Source of the DNA: Paraburkholderia sediminicola
GTDB lineage: Bacteria; Pseudomonadota; Gammaproteobacteria; Burkholderiales; Burkholderiaceae
Reading direction: 5' to 3'
DNA length: 64,000 nucleotides
Assembly (NCBI RefSeq): GCF_902859805.1
Contig: NZ_CADIKC010000002.1
Location: 62,001-126,000 of the forward strand
In this document: positions 25,352-35,289 of the stretch, in pieces
Position numbering within the stretch: the first letter of the stretch is position 1
How the letters are laid out: each line of letters begins with the position of its first letter
Notes under the pieces: model-generated
What the model was told of the DNA's origin: nothing
The model's database searches: none
The model's input: the letters and a program-made list of their open reading frames with translations, nothing else
Made by a program: the position numbers and the translations under genes

Positions 25352-26779
25352 TCAATGAGTACGCGGCCGATAGTCCACGAATTCCGGTTCAGTTGACGTT
25401 ACGGCGCTTTTTCGGGCCCGCCATACATACGCCACGAGCAACACCCCGAGACTCACCACCCCGAGCCACAGAGGCGTACGCTGGTCCGGTATGAACGCCA
25501 TCGCTACCAGAATGCCAACCATGCCGACAATCGCGAAACAGGTCAGATACGGATAGCACCACATCCTCACGCGCAGCATCTCCGGCGCCTCGCGCTCGAG
25601 CCGGGCGCGCAGCTTCAGTTGCGACACGGCGATCAGCACGTAGACGAATATGGCCACTGTGCCGTACGAATTGACAAGGAATGCGAACACGGTATCGGGC
25701 GATACGTAAGACATGACCACCGACACATAGCCGAACAAGGTGCCGATCAGAATCGCGCGAACGGGAACGCCGCGGCGATTGACCTTGGCAAGCGCGGCAG
25801 GCGCATCGCCGTGGCGGGTCAGCGCAAACATCATCCGCGATGCGGCGTAAAGGCCGGAATTGAGCGCGGACAGCACCGCAGTCAACACGATGGCGTTCAT
25901 GACATTGGCGGCGGCCGGGATGCCCATTGCACTGAGTGCGCTCACATACGGTGTCGCCATTTTCGGCGAGTCCCACGGCACCAGCGCTACGACGAGCAGA
26001 ATCGAGCCGACATAGAAAATCAGCACGCGGGTGATCACCGAATTGGTGGCTTTGGCGACGGCCTTGACCGGCTCATGCGCTTCGGCCGCGGCAATCGTGA
26101 CGATCTCGGCGCCAAAATAAAAACCGGTCGCCGCGACGGCGCCGCTCAGCACCGGCCCGATGCCCTTCGGCATCAACCCGCCGTGCGACAGCAGTGTCGG
26201 CATCACCGAGGTGGTGTGCATCGAAGCGGGCCACAGACCCAGCACGTAGAGCGCGCCGAGGAACAGGAACACGACGATCGCCGCCACCTTGATGGACGCG
26301 AACCAGAACTCGAACTCCCCGTAGCTGCCCACCGAGATCAGGTTGGTCGCGGTCAACACGACCAGCAGCACGAGACTGATCGCCCACGCCGGCGTATCCG
26401 GCAGCCAGAATTGAACCAGTTTCGCGCCGGCCACCGCCTCGACGGCCACGACGATCACCCAGAAATACCAGTACATCCAGCCGGTCAGAAAGCCGGCCAG
26501 TTTGCCCGGCCCGCGCTTGCCGGCAAAGGCGAGTCGCGCGTATTCGTAAAACGAACCCACCGCCGGCATGGCGCACGCCATTTCTCCGAGCATTCGCATA
26601 ACGAGCACGATCAGGCCACCGGTAATCAGAAACGACAGTACCGCAGCCGGCCCTGCCTGCTGGACCACAACGCCGCTGCCGACAAACAGCCCCGCGCCAA
26701 TCACGCCGCCTAGCGCGATCATGGTCATGTGGCGCTCCTTGAGGCCGGTCTTCAGTTCACTCTTGTTCGATACCTGCAT
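25352..26779 (-). CDS. Amino acid permease (APC family, GabP/ProY-like)
   Basis: A 475-residue inner-membrane permease with about 12 hydrophobic segments. The APC signature is at the N terminus (ALGGVIGAGLFVGSG), followed by GEMACAMPAVGSFYEYAR and GFLTGWMYWYFWVIVVAVEAVAG. This group carries GABA, proline, aromatic or other amino acids with protons. It converges on iseR and lies downstream of a DAO oxidoreductase on the same strand with a 236-base gap, so it may supply that enzyme with an amine or amino acid. Specificity cannot be read from sequence. Confidence 0.87.
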   Translation of the reverse strand: MQVSNKSELKTGLKERHMTMIALGGVIGAGLFVGSGVVVQQAGPAAVLSFLITGGLIVLVMRMLGEMACAMPAVGSFYEYARLAFAGKRGPGKLAGFLTGWMYWYFWVIVVAVEAVAGAKLVQFWLPDTPAWAISLVLLVVLTATNLISVGSYGEFEFWFASIKVAAIVVFLFLGALYVLGLWPASMHTTSVMPTLLSHGGLMPKGIGPVLSGAVAATGFYFGAEIVTIAAAEAHEPVKAVAKATNSVITRVLIFYVGSILLVVALVPWDSPKMATPYVSALSAMGIPAAANVMNAIVLTAVLSALNSGLYAASRMMFALTRHGDAPAALAKVNRRGVPVRAILIGTLFGYVSVVMSYVSPDTVFAFLVNSYGTVAIFVYVLIAVSQLKLRARLEREAPEMLRVRMWCYPYLTCFAIVGMVGILVAMAFIPDQRTPLWLGVVSLGVLLVAYVWRARKSAVTSTEPEFVDYRPRTH

Positions 26780-27015
26780 GTCACCTCCACATCCTGTTGA
26801 TGACGGCGCCGGTCGTGCGGGGTGCGAAGCTGCGCGCGTTCCCGGAACCTGAGCGCCGTCAATTCGGATCGAGCGAGGACGCTTGCGCGTTTCGCTGCAT
26901 CGTGTCTTTTCTTATGATTTAACGCGCAGACCTGTCTGGCTGCGCAACGCCGTGCAAGTGACGCACGACGGCTGGCGAATAACGTGCCGCGGGTGGCGCG
27001 GCACGCAGGCCGCGC

Positions 27016-28431
27016 TCAAGGTTTCTCGTCGCGCCGGAAATACAACTGGTAGAGCATCCGTTGTCCAATGCGGCGGAACGGCGCGAACGGATGACCGGGC
27101 AACGGGGACGTGAAAATCGGCAACATCTGCTTCGACCCTTTGCCCGCAATCCGTTCGGCGAGGCGTCGCCCCGCCTGCTGGGAATATGACACACCGTTGC
27201 CACCATAGCCCAGTGCGTAAAACACCGACTGCTTCGGATCCGGCTGGCACACGCGCGGCATCATGTCGTGGCTCACATCCACCCACCCCCACCATGAATA
27301 GTCGATCTGGACACCGCGCAACGCCGGAAACTTGCGCCCCATCCCTTCGATGAGCAACTCGTAGTGGCGCGGGTTCGGCGCATCCGCGCCGGTGATCGCG
27401 CTACGGCTGCCGATCTGCAGCCGGTTGTCCGGCAGGAAGCGGTAGTAAAACCGCAGCGTGCGCGTATCGGTGAGCACCTGCGTCGTTCGAAAATTGCAAG
27501 CGGCGATTTCCTGCTGCGTGAGCGGACGCGTCACCATCGAATTCGACAGGATCGGCATCACCCGGCTCGTCAGCGAAGGATGAAGGTCCGGCGCCGTATA
27601 TGCGCCGGTCGCTATACCCACAGACCGGGCCCGCACGATACCGCCCGGCGTGCGCAGATGATGGATGCCGTTAATGGTTTCCCAGCCGATCACCGGACTC
27701 GCCGGATGAACGCGTGCGCCCGCTTCGCGTGCGAGCCGCAGATAGCCATACGCGAGCTTCAGCGCGTGGATGCCGATGCCTTCGGGTTCGTGGAGCGCGC
27801 CGGCCGCCTCGCAATCATTGACGTACTCGCGGCGCAGCGTGGCCTGATCGATAAGCTCGGACGGATAACCGAAAACGTCTTTCCAGACTTTGGCTTCGGC
27901 GGCGAGTTTGTCCATCATGCGTGGCCGGTGCGCAATCAGAAAGTGGCCACCCGGCTGCGGATCGCAATCTATTTCGGCCACCAGCGACTTGAAGTTGTCG
28001 AAGCCCTCCTGGATCTCGTCGTGCATTTTCAACGCGACGTCTTTACCCCAACGCTCGATCCATTGAGAACGTGACAGGCGTCCCGACGCATTCTGCCCTT
28101 GTCCGCCATTGCGGCTGCTGCAGCCCCAGCTGGTTTTGTTGGCCTCGAGCACCACGGCCTTGATGCCATGCTCGCGCGCGAGGCAAAGCGCTGTCGCGAG
28201 CCCTGTGTAGCCTGCGCCGATGATCGCCACATCCACGTCGATATCTTTCGTGATCGGACCATCGTCCGGCGGCGGCGTGCCGGCGGTCGCGGCCCAGTAT
28301 GTCGGCGCGTATTGCTTGCCGTGCCCCGGTCCCGGCGAGACCAGCGGGTCGTATCTCGGGTCATACTGTGTTGCGCTATCCCGTCCTGCGGACAGACCTT
28401 CGCCGACCCGTGTGATGACACTTTGCTCCAT
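27016..28431 (-). CDS. FAD-dependent amine/amino acid oxidoreductase (DAO family, PuuB-like)
   Basis: The 471-residue flavoprotein has the Rossmann motif VAIIGAGYTGLATALCLA at about residues 48-65, the SSRNGGQ segment after the second strand, and the terminal FAD loop FYALGYGGNGVSYSQQAG. It resembles gamma-glutamylputrescine oxidase and related DAO enzymes that oxidise amines to aldehyde or imine. GAGGAGC before the ATG supports the start. It follows the SnoaL-like gene by 19 bases. A PuuA-like ligase lies about 20 kb away at 48.7 kb, but no putrescine operon is assembled here, so the substrate is open. Confidence 0.82.
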   Translation of the reverse strand: MEQSVITRVGEGLSAGRDSATQYDPRYDPLVSPGPGHGKQYAPTYWAATAGTPPPDDGPITKDIDVDVAIIGAGYTGLATALCLAREHGIKAVVLEANKTSWGCSSRNGGQGQNASGRLSRSQWIERWGKDVALKMHDEIQEGFDNFKSLVAEIDCDPQPGGHFLIAHRPRMMDKLAAEAKVWKDVFGYPSELIDQATLRREYVNDCEAAGALHEPEGIGIHALKLAYGYLRLAREAGARVHPASPVIGWETINGIHHLRTPGGIVRARSVGIATGAYTAPDLHPSLTSRVMPILSNSMVTRPLTQQEIAACNFRTTQVLTDTRTLRFYYRFLPDNRLQIGSRSAITGADAPNPRHYELLIEGMGRKFPALRGVQIDYSWWGWVDVSHDMMPRVCQPDPKQSVFYALGYGGNGVSYSQQAGRRLAERIAGKGSKQMLPIFTSPLPGHPFAPFRRIGQRMLYQLYFRRDEKP

Positions 28432-28450
28432 GAGAAGCTCCTCGTCGGCG

Positions 28451-28855
28451 TCAAACGTTCTGCTTGGGACGTTCCTTGCGGAACGCGCGCTTGACTGCGA
28501 TCAGACCATCACGGAATTCGAAGAGATCGCAGCCTTCTGCTTCGATGCGCCAACCCTCCGCATGCGTGCCCGTGAATACCCATTCGGACACACCGCGTTC
28601 CCCGATCACGTAGTGACGGCCCTTTCCCCAATGCGCATCCGGGAAAGTCTTGAACACCGCTTCGAACGCTGCGCGCACCGCGTCGCGGCCGACGAAGCGC
28701 GCGCCATAGACTTCGCTTCCGCCAGCGGCGTCGAACACACAGTCTTCGGTCATGAACTCCATCAGCGCATTGGCATCGTGACGATTGAACGCAGCGGAAA
28801 ATGCGGCGAGCGTGTCCGCGGTGACCTTCGATGCGGACGTTTCTGTTGTGGCCAT
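28451..28855 (-). CDS. SnoaL/NTF2-like small protein
   Basis: A 134-residue protein of the nuclear transport factor 2/SnoaL fold. The helical start (LAAFSAAFNRHDANALMEFMTEDCVFD) is followed by GRDAVRAAFEAVFKTFPDAHW and ending strands with WVFTGTHAEGW and DLFEFRDGLIAVKRAFRKE. Such proteins act as small isomerases or hydrolases, or bind ligands. It is the first gene of a short operon with the DAO oxidoreductase 19 bases downstream, preceded by AGGAGAC. Function with that enzyme is inferred from adjacency only. Confidence 0.8.
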   Translation of the reverse strand: MATTETSASKVTADTLAAFSAAFNRHDANALMEFMTEDCVFDAAGGSEVYGARFVGRDAVRAAFEAVFKTFPDAHWGKGRHYVIGERGVSEWVFTGTHAEGWRIEAEGCDLFEFRDGLIAVKRAFRKERPKQNV

Positions 28856-29129
28856 GCATGTCTCCTGCTTGGTGAATTGGGTGTGACTCGTGAGCTTGCC
28901 TAAGCGGCGATCTCTTATGGAAAAGTGTAAGTTTGGTGACCCCTCGACGGTAGGGCCAGTGCGCTGGTTTCGCCTGGTGCAGCGTGTAGCGGGGAGACGT
29001 GGCTTGACTGGCCTCGAACCGCGGTTTCGGATTCAGGCCGTTGGTGGGCTTGGTTGGTTTGGTGAATTTAGTGCGCTTGACGTGCCTGACACGATGAGCG
29101 TGGCACGCTGGCGCGAGGCTAACGCCAGT

Positions 29130-30095
29130 TCAGTTCAGCACTTGTGCGCTTTCGAGGCAGCGTTTCACCGTACGCTCGTCTTCGTCGCTGAAGCGACCGA
29201 TCAGAACGATCGTCGATTCGCCCCCTGCATGACCCGCAAAAGGCGTGATCAAAATGCGGCCGCCGACCACATGGAGCTCCTGCGGAGAAGCATCCCGGTC
29301 GAGCCATACGATGCCCTTCGCCCTTAATAGCGGGACCGTCAACGTGCGAAACACGTCCTTGAGTTTCTTCCTGTCGAGGCGAAAGTCCGAACGAAAGGAA
29401 AAGCTGCAGATGTCCTGATGGCTATTGACGTGCCCACTCGCCGCGAGCGCGGGTCCACGGGTGCGATGACGAGGCACCACGCTCGCGTCGAAGATCAACT
29501 CCAGCGGGATGGAACCGTTTGCGGATTCGAGCAGGATAGACGTGCTCGCGAGCGTCAACACCGCATCCGACGCCGTAACCTTTTCCTGCTCCGTCACAAG
29601 GTCGGTCTTGGTAAGCACAAGGGCCGTCGCGCCCACGATCTGCCGACGCACAATATCGCCGACATACGGGTCGAGCAAAGTCGCACCGACCCGCTCCGCG
29701 TCCACGGCAACGATGATTCCGACCAACCTGAATGCCCGGTCGAGCAGACCGATCTGCGCGATCTTCACGGGATCGGAAACGCCACTGGCTTCAATGATCA
29801 ACAACTCAGGACGCTCGGCACGCGCGCTAATCTTCACGAGCGCATCGACGAGGCGCCCCCCGATCGAGCAGCAAACGCAACCGTTCTCCAGATTGATGAC
29901 GTCGTCCGTGCGTTCGCGGATCAGTGCGGCGTCGATATTGATATCGCCGAAATCGTTGACCAGCACCGCCACCCTGCGCTCACCGGCATTCGAGAGCACA
30001 TGGTTGAGCAGCGTCGTCTTTCCCGCACCCAGATAGCCGCCGAGCACCACCAGCGGAATGGGCGGTCGAATGCCGGACTGCGCCACGCCGCTCAT
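29130..30095 (-). CDS. CobW/COG0523-family GTPase (metal chaperone)
   Basis: The 321-residue GTPase has the P-loop GGYLGAGKTTLLNHVL near its start, the metal-binding CXCC motif in ENGCVCCSIGG, a guanine-recognition TKTD (LVLTKTDLV) and a C-terminal CobW_C region. COG0523 proteins bind zinc or other metals and deliver them to target enzymes. Its ATG overlaps the stop of the amidohydrolase gene (ATGA), so the two are coupled. That places a metal chaperone directly after a metal-dependent hydrolase. The longer frame upstream lies inside the amidohydrolase gene and is not used. Confidence 0.85.
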   Translation of the reverse strand: MSGVAQSGIRPPIPLVVLGGYLGAGKTTLLNHVLSNAGERRVAVLVNDFGDINIDAALIRERTDDVINLENGCVCCSIGGRLVDALVKISARAERPELLIIEASGVSDPVKIAQIGLLDRAFRLVGIIVAVDAERVGATLLDPYVGDIVRRQIVGATALVLTKTDLVTEQEKVTASDAVLTLASTSILLESANGSIPLELIFDASVVPRHRTRGPALAASGHVNSHQDICSFSFRSDFRLDRKKLKDVFRTLTVPLLRAKGIVWLDRDASPQELHVVGGRILITPFAGHAGGESTIVLIGRFSDEDERTVKRCLESAQVLN

Positions 30096-31747
30096 TTTGC
30101 CGGCGACTGAAACACGCGGCCGCCCAGCACCGTGCCCCACACTTCGACGTCTTTCAACTGCTCAGCCGCGACCTCGGTCGGGTCGTCGGCCAGCACGGCG
30201 AAGTCCGCGAATTTGCCCACCTCGATACTGCCGATCAGATGCTCCATCCTGAGCGTATAGGCCGCCCCTAGCGTAATCGCGCGCAGTGCGTCCGCCACGG
30301 GGATACATTCGCTCTCGCCCAGCACGCGGCCGCCGGCCGTCTTGCGCTGCACCGCGCACCAGGCCGTGAACAGCGGGCTCAACTGCGTGATCGGCGCATC
30401 CGAATGAAAGGCATAGGGAATACCCAGACGCCGCGCCGTTCCCGCCGCATTCATCCGGTTTGCGCGGTCGGGGCCCATGGTCTGCGCGTAGTGGGCGTCG
30501 CCCCAGTAGTAGATATGGTTGGAGAAAAAGTTGATGCACACGCCGAGTTTCGCTGCGCGGGCCAGCTGGCTCGCGTCGGCCATCTGACAGTGCTGCAGCG
30601 TATGGCGGTGATCGCTGCGCGGACAGGCGTCGAGCATCTTTTCGACGGCGTTCAATACGACCTCGGTGGCTTCATCGCCGTTGGTATGAATATGGAGTTG
30701 CAGCCCCGCGCGATGAAACGGCGTGAACACCTCCTCCAGCTGGCTCGGCGGAATCAGCCACAAGCCGCTCGGTTGCCCGCCGACATAACCCGGCCATTTG
30801 AGCCGCGCCGTAAAGCCCTGAATCGATCCATCGACGATAAATTTGACCGGACCAAACCGCAATTTCTCGGTGCTGTCGTGAATGGCTGACAGTACTTTTT
30901 CGACGCCGTTATCAGGGCTTCGCTGCGGAGCAAACGCGGGCACGATTCTGACCGGATACTGCGGGTCGGCGGTGACTTCGCGAAGATTGCGATTGCCCAG
31001 CGCCGAAAGGTCATTGACCAGATCCGTCGCGGTAGTCACGCCGGCGAGTTGCGCGACTTTGCCGAAATTCCAGATGGCCTCGGTCTTTTCACTTGCCGCG
31101 ATGGAAAGCTGACTGCCTATCACCTGATACACGGGGAACATGGCGGCGAATTCCTGCAGCTCGCCGCTTGGCCGGCCTTCGCTATCCTTGTCGATCCCGT
31201 CGATGTCGGTGTCTTCGTCAATACCGGCGAGCGCCAGCATGGCGGTGTTGACGTTCATCAGGTGCACACTAGCGTGCAGCACGACAATGGGCCGGCTCGC
31301 GGAAACGGTATCGAGTTCTCTAACCGACAGACGGCTCGCGCCGAAGAAAATCGGATCGAAGCCCCACGCGAGCAGCGGCGCCTGAGCGTCCGTCATGGCG
31401 CGTTGTGCTTCGGCGAGCCGTTCGATCACCTCGTCCAGTGTTCTGAGTCCTCGCCACAGCTTGCCGTCGGGACCACGCCGGTCGTAGTAGCCGACATACA
31501 CGGCATCCCACATGGCGCCTTCCATCAGATGGCAATGCCCTTCTACGAGACCGGGCATCAGGACCTTGTCACGGAACGTGTCGACGATCTCAGCCTCGCC
31601 CCAGCGACTCACGTCCTCCAGATTCCCGACGGAGAGAATTCTGCCGTCCCGCACGGCAACGTGCGTGGCCTGCGGCTGGGCCGGATTCATCGTCAGAATC
31701 TTCCTGGCGACAAAAACGGTGATGGGACCTCGTTCAATCGAATTCAT
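30092..31747 (-). CDS. YtcJ-like metal-dependent amidohydrolase
   Basis: A 551-residue member of the amidohydrolase_3 group. The metal HxH is in LVEGHCHLMEG, with further ligand candidates in HIHTNGDEATEVVL and RHTLQHCQ, and the catalytic Asp in YAFHSDAPITQLSP. The enzyme would hydrolyse an amide, formamide or related C-N bond; the substrate is unknown. ATG 31747 has only a weak ribosome site (AAGAACAG), and a TTG eleven codons upstream is an alternative. It lies between a sodium:solute symporter and a CobW-type chaperone in one operon, suggesting uptake and hydrolysis of one compound. Confidence 0.85.
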   Translation of the reverse strand: MNSIERGPITVFVARKILTMNPAQPQATHVAVRDGRILSVGNLEDVSRWGEAEIVDTFRDKVLMPGLVEGHCHLMEGAMWDAVYVGYYDRRGPDGKLWRGLRTLDEVIERLAEAQRAMTDAQAPLLAWGFDPIFFGASRLSVRELDTVSASRPIVVLHASVHLMNVNTAMLALAGIDEDTDIDGIDKDSEGRPSGELQEFAAMFPVYQVIGSQLSIAASEKTEAIWNFGKVAQLAGVTTATDLVNDLSALGNRNLREVTADPQYPVRIVPAFAPQRSPDNGVEKVLSAIHDSTEKLRFGPVKFIVDGSIQGFTARLKWPGYVGGQPSGLWLIPPSQLEEVFTPFHRAGLQLHIHTNGDEATEVVLNAVEKMLDACPRSDHRHTLQHCQMADASQLARAAKLGVCINFFSNHIYYWGDAHYAQTMGPDRANRMNAAGTARRLGIPYAFHSDAPITQLSPLFTAWCAVQRKTAGGRVLGESECIPVADALRAITLGAAYTLRMEHLIGSIEVGKFADFAVLADDPTEVAAEQLKDVEVWGTVLGGRVFQSPAK

Positions 31748-31785
31748 GGATAACTGTTCTTTGGTTGAGGACACAAGCAAAACAG

Positions 31786-33171
31786 TCAGGACAACGCATG
31801 CACCGGCTTACGCTTCCAGCCATGATTCAGCACCGCTGTCACCGCGATATTGATCACGAGACACAGCAGGCCCAGGTTGAATCCGCCGAGATCGACATGA
31901 AGGATGTAAAGGATGATCGCGAGGATCTGGCCAGTCAGAATACCCGTTGCAACAGCGGCCGGTTTGACTCGAAGCGAAAACAGAATGACCATCACGCCGG
32001 GGAAAAACTGGGTCACGCCGTAGTAGGCGGTATTGATCAGCGTGAGCATCAGATTCGGTGTCAGCAAGGTCATCACAATCGAGACCAGTAGGTAGACCAC
32101 GATGACCGTTTTCGCGGTGGCCTTCTGCCTGCTCTCGGGCATCTTCGGCAACAGATTGCGTGTCACGAGCGGGCCGATGGCGAGACAGATACCCGTCAGC
32201 ACCAGGAGACCCGATAGCGCGGCGCCGGCGGCGACAAGACCCAGCAACCAGCCCGGCAGCAGCCGGATCGCGGCCGCAAAGAACGCTTCATTCGGCGACG
32301 CGAGGTGCAGGTTCTGACTGATCGCATAGTACGAAGCGATCACCAGAAACGGATACATCAGCATGTACAGCGGCATGGCCACCTGAGTGCGCCGGATCGT
32401 GTTCGGACTGGTGGCCGTAAAGAAAACCTGTACGGCGAACGGCATCACATAGAACCCCAGCGACTGGAACAGCATGGTGCTCATCGAAAACGTCAGTTGG
32501 CTGGCGTTCATGCTGTTGCTGACGTGCAGGCTCGCCGCGTGAAAAACTTCCGTGACGCCGGACTCCCACGAGACCGCGAGTCCGGTGATCACAATCGCCA
32601 CGACCATCAGCACGTCTTTCAGAATCGCAATGTACGCCGACGCCCGCACACCGGAAATGGCGATGTAGGTGAATGCCAGCATCGCTGAAATCAGAATCAG
32701 ATAGAGCGGCTGGAAATTCCAGCCGAGGCCCTTGAACGCGGCGACGAGCCCCGTGAATTGCAACTCGCCCCAGGGCAGCAGGAACAGAATCGCCGATCCG
32801 GCAACGATCACCTCCAGCGCACGGTTGCCGAAATAGCCCTTGAACAGGTCGGGCAGCGTAATCGCGTTATAGCGCTTGCCGGCCTCCCAGATTTTCGGCC
32901 CGATGAAATAGCCGACGGGATACGCCAGCAGGATGTATCCCAGGAACCAGACTCCATACGTGGGGCCCTTCGCATAGATGCCGCCTGGAAAGCCGACCAT
33001 CGTGCCGATACTGTAGATTTCGCCCGCAGCGAGAAAGAACACCAGATACGCGCCAAACTGCCGGGACGCGACAAAGAAGTCATGCACGCTTTGCGCGCCA
33101 TGGCCTTTTTTAGACCGTATCGCCAGATACAGCGAAAAGAGAATCAAACCGAGAAAGACAACGGTGGACAT
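31786..33171 (-). CDS. Sodium:solute symporter (SSS family)
   Basis: A 461-residue inner-membrane symporter with about 13 hydrophobic segments. The SSS start (FLGLILFSLYLAIRSKKG then DFFVASRQFG) and the unwound TM1 region (GEIYSIGTMVGFPGGIYAKG) are visible. It lies 18 bases after the small DUF3311 gene and 38 bases before the amidohydrolase start. Together they form a transport-and-hydrolysis operon. The substrate cannot be told; organic acids, amides or purine/hydantoin compounds are typical cargo of relatives. Confidence 0.87.
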   Translation of the reverse strand: MSTVVFLGLILFSLYLAIRSKKGHGAQSVHDFFVASRQFGAYLVFFLAAGEIYSIGTMVGFPGGIYAKGPTYGVWFLGYILLAYPVGYFIGPKIWEAGKRYNAITLPDLFKGYFGNRALEVIVAGSAILFLLPWGELQFTGLVAAFKGLGWNFQPLYLILISAMLAFTYIAISGVRASAYIAILKDVLMVVAIVITGLAVSWESGVTEVFHAASLHVSNSMNASQLTFSMSTMLFQSLGFYVMPFAVQVFFTATSPNTIRRTQVAMPLYMLMYPFLVIASYYAISQNLHLASPNEAFFAAAIRLLPGWLLGLVAAGAALSGLLVLTGICLAIGPLVTRNLLPKMPESRQKATAKTVIVVYLLVSIVMTLLTPNLMLTLINTAYYGVTQFFPGVMVILFSLRVKPAAVATGILTGQILAIILYILHVDLGGFNLGLLCLVINIAVTAVLNHGWKRKPVHALS

Positions 33172-33189
33172 CCTGGCTCTCCTGCTGCT

Positions 33190-33399
33190 TCAGTGGGTTC
33201 GCGGATCGGCTTCGTCCGCGCGACGATCGAACAGACGCCAGCACACCTGCAGGCAGATGGACGTCAGGACAAACCACGCGAAAATCCACGCATAGATGAA
33301 CGGCACGCCGAGGACGAATCGATCGACCGAGGCGACCCAGGGCAGCAGGCCTATCACGCCGACATAGGGGATGCCGATCCCGATCAGGAACTTGAGCAT
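33190..33399 (-). CDS. DUF3311-type small membrane protein
   Basis: A 69-residue protein with two hydrophobic segments (IGIGIPYVGVIGLLPWVA and FIYAWIFAWFVLTSICLQVCW) and a charged C-terminal tail. Small proteins of this kind (DUF3311) are regularly encoded directly before an SSS symporter gene, as here, and are thought to be an accessory subunit. It is the first gene of the operon running to 29130. The start has AGACTTC upstream, a modest ribosome site. Confidence 0.78.
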   Translation of the reverse strand: MLKFLIGIGIPYVGVIGLLPWVASVDRFVLGVPFIYAWIFAWFVLTSICLQVCWRLFDRRADEADPRTH

Positions 33400-33756
33400 G
33401 AAGTCTCCGTCTGCTTTTCGTAAGCGATGAAATCGTCTCTGCTGAGTCCGCCTGGCATGGCAGGACCGGCCCGGTGTGGCGACCCGCAGCGAGCGGATGC
33501 GGCACGACGGCCATAGCAGATGAGTTCAGTATCGGTGGCCGAAAATGCACCTGACTAGTACCAGCGATAATAAATCGCCTGGTCCACATGAGGGGCCATG
33601 AGCGGGCATTGCACCCGCTTCTGTGAACGCGGCCAGGTCGTTTTTACGCGACCGGCGCGATTAACCGGTGACCAAGCAGTGAAGCGCTCACAAGATGTTG
33701 AAGCCGGCGGACCGCCGATGCTGCCCGGCGCGCCGCTCTTTGCGGTTCACCCCCGC
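33400..33756. other. Intergenic region between DHA2 exporter and DUF3311 operon
   Basis: These 357 bases follow the end of the exporter gene and precede the start of the DUF3311 gene, both on the minus strand. It should hold the promoter of the DUF3311-SSS-amidohydrolase-CobW operon. No gene, strong hairpin or convincing -35/-10 pair was recognised. Confidence 0.4.
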
Positions 33757-35136
33757 TTAGCAGGCATCACTGCCTGCATAACGCGTCGCCACCGCCAACG
33801 CGACACTCCAGACCAGCGCGCCCAGCAGCGACAGGCCGGTCGCCAGATACACCGCCACGCGAATCCCAGCGTCGATGGGCTGGATCGCACTCATCAGCGC
33901 GCCGAAGATCGCGACGCCAAAGGCAGCCCCTGTCTGCCGGCTCGCGTTGAGCACGCCCGCCCCGACGCCGGCACGCGCCTTGTCTACCGCTGTCATCAGC
34001 GCGGCGGTCGCCGCCGGCGAAATCACCCCCGCCGCAAAACCGACGGCGGGAAAGCACAACGCAATACGCCAGTACGGCGCATCGTCCGCGAGCGCGACGA
34101 GCCCGGCGAAACCCAGCGCATACAGCAGAAAGCCGGCACAAACGAGCCGGTGCGCGCCATACGTTCGATTCAACGCGCCGGATGCGAAGCTGCCGATGGC
34201 CACCATCACAGTCAACGGCAGGAATGCGAGGCCGGTCTGCAATGGCGACCATGCACGAGCAGACTGGAAGTACAAGCTCAGCAGGAAAAACAGTCCATAG
34301 AAAATCAGGCCGGAAATCAGCGAAACGAATGCCGACGCAGAAAATACCGGACTACGAAAGAAGCCCAACGGCAGCATCGGTTGTTTGCGCTTGCCCTCAA
34401 CCAGCACGAATGCGACCCAGCCGGCAAGCGCAATCACTGCGCCCACACGTATCGTGGCCGCCTGCCATCCGAGCTTCGCCCCCTCGATCAGCACGGCTAC
34501 CGATGCGCCGAGTGCAACGATGGCGAGCAGTTGCCCGGCGACATCCATCGATTTGTCCGAATTGGCCGGCCGCACCGAATCGACGCGCGTAGTCAGCCAC
34601 GCGCCGATCAGCGCAATCGGCACGTTCACCAGAAAAATGCTGCGCCAGCCGAGCAGGTGAGTCAGCAGACCACCGGCTAGCGGCCCCGCCGCCATCGCGA
34701 TACCGCCGCACCCGGCCAACATGCCGATCGCGCTGGCGCGCTGCCGGGCAACCGGGAAAGCATGGTTGATCAGGGTCAGCGAACATGGCACCAATAGTGC
34801 TGCGCCGAGACCTTGTAATACTCGCGCAACCACCAGAATCTGCAGATCCGGCGCGAATCCGCATAACGCCGATGCGCAGGCAAAGACCAGCAATCCGGCG
34901 AGGTAGACCGTTTTCGCGCCGATCCGGTCGCCCAGCGCGCCGCCGCTCAGCAGCAGGCTGGCAAACGTCAGCGTGTAAGCGTTGACCACCCATTGCAGGC
35001 CGGCAATATCCGAGCCCAGACTGGCCGCAACCGGCTCCAGCGCAACGTTTACGATCGACGTATCCAGGATGACAATGACGTAGCTGAGGCTCGTCGCGAT
35101 CAATACCCGCTTCTGATATTCACGTTCATCGTTCAA
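33757..35136 (-). CDS. DHA2-family MFS drug exporter
   Basis: A 459-residue EmrB/QacA-like exporter. The first helix carries the DHA2 motif SYVIVILDTSIVNVALEPVA, followed by LQWVVNAYTLTFASLLLSGGALGDRIGAK and motif C-like AGPLAGGLLTHLLGWRSIFLVNVP. About 14 hydrophobic segments are expected for this family. It would export toxic compounds with protons. It is divergent from an ArsR-like regulator at 35290, which is the probable repressor. Confidence 0.87.
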   Translation of the reverse strand: MNDEREYQKRVLIATSLSYVIVILDTSIVNVALEPVAASLGSDIAGLQWVVNAYTLTFASLLLSGGALGDRIGAKTVYLAGLLVFACASALCGFAPDLQILVVARVLQGLGAALLVPCSLTLINHAFPVARQRASAIGMLAGCGGIAMAAGPLAGGLLTHLLGWRSIFLVNVPIALIGAWLTTRVDSVRPANSDKSMDVAGQLLAIVALGASVAVLIEGAKLGWQAATIRVGAVIALAGWVAFVLVEGKRKQPMLPLGFFRSPVFSASAFVSLISGLIFYGLFFLLSLYFQSARAWSPLQTGLAFLPLTVMVAIGSFASGALNRTYGAHRLVCAGFLLYALGFAGLVALADDAPYWRIALCFPAVGFAAGVISPAATAALMTAVDKARAGVGAGVLNASRQTGAAFGVAIFGALMSAIQPIDAGIRVAVYLATGLSLLGALVWSVALAVATRYAGSDAC

Positions 35137-35240
35137 GAGTTTCAGCCCCTATTTTCTGCTTCGCCGTTGACTATAAGGCGGCCCACACAGAGAATGCTTC
35201 GGGCTGTATCGAAGCGTGCGTGCGGACAACTCAACGGTTT

Positions 35241-35254
35241 GCCTGCCGGCAGGC
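35241..35254. promoter_or_regulatory. Palindrome GCCTGCCGGCAGGC between exporter and ArsR-like gene
   Basis: A perfect 14-bp palindrome, 36 bases before the ArsR-like start and 105 bases before the divergent exporter start. Placement fits an operator of the regulator. GC-rich palindromes arise by chance in this genome, so confidence is moderate. Confidence 0.45.
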
Positions 35255-35289
35255 GTCGCTCACGCATCAATGACGGACATTGCACATAA

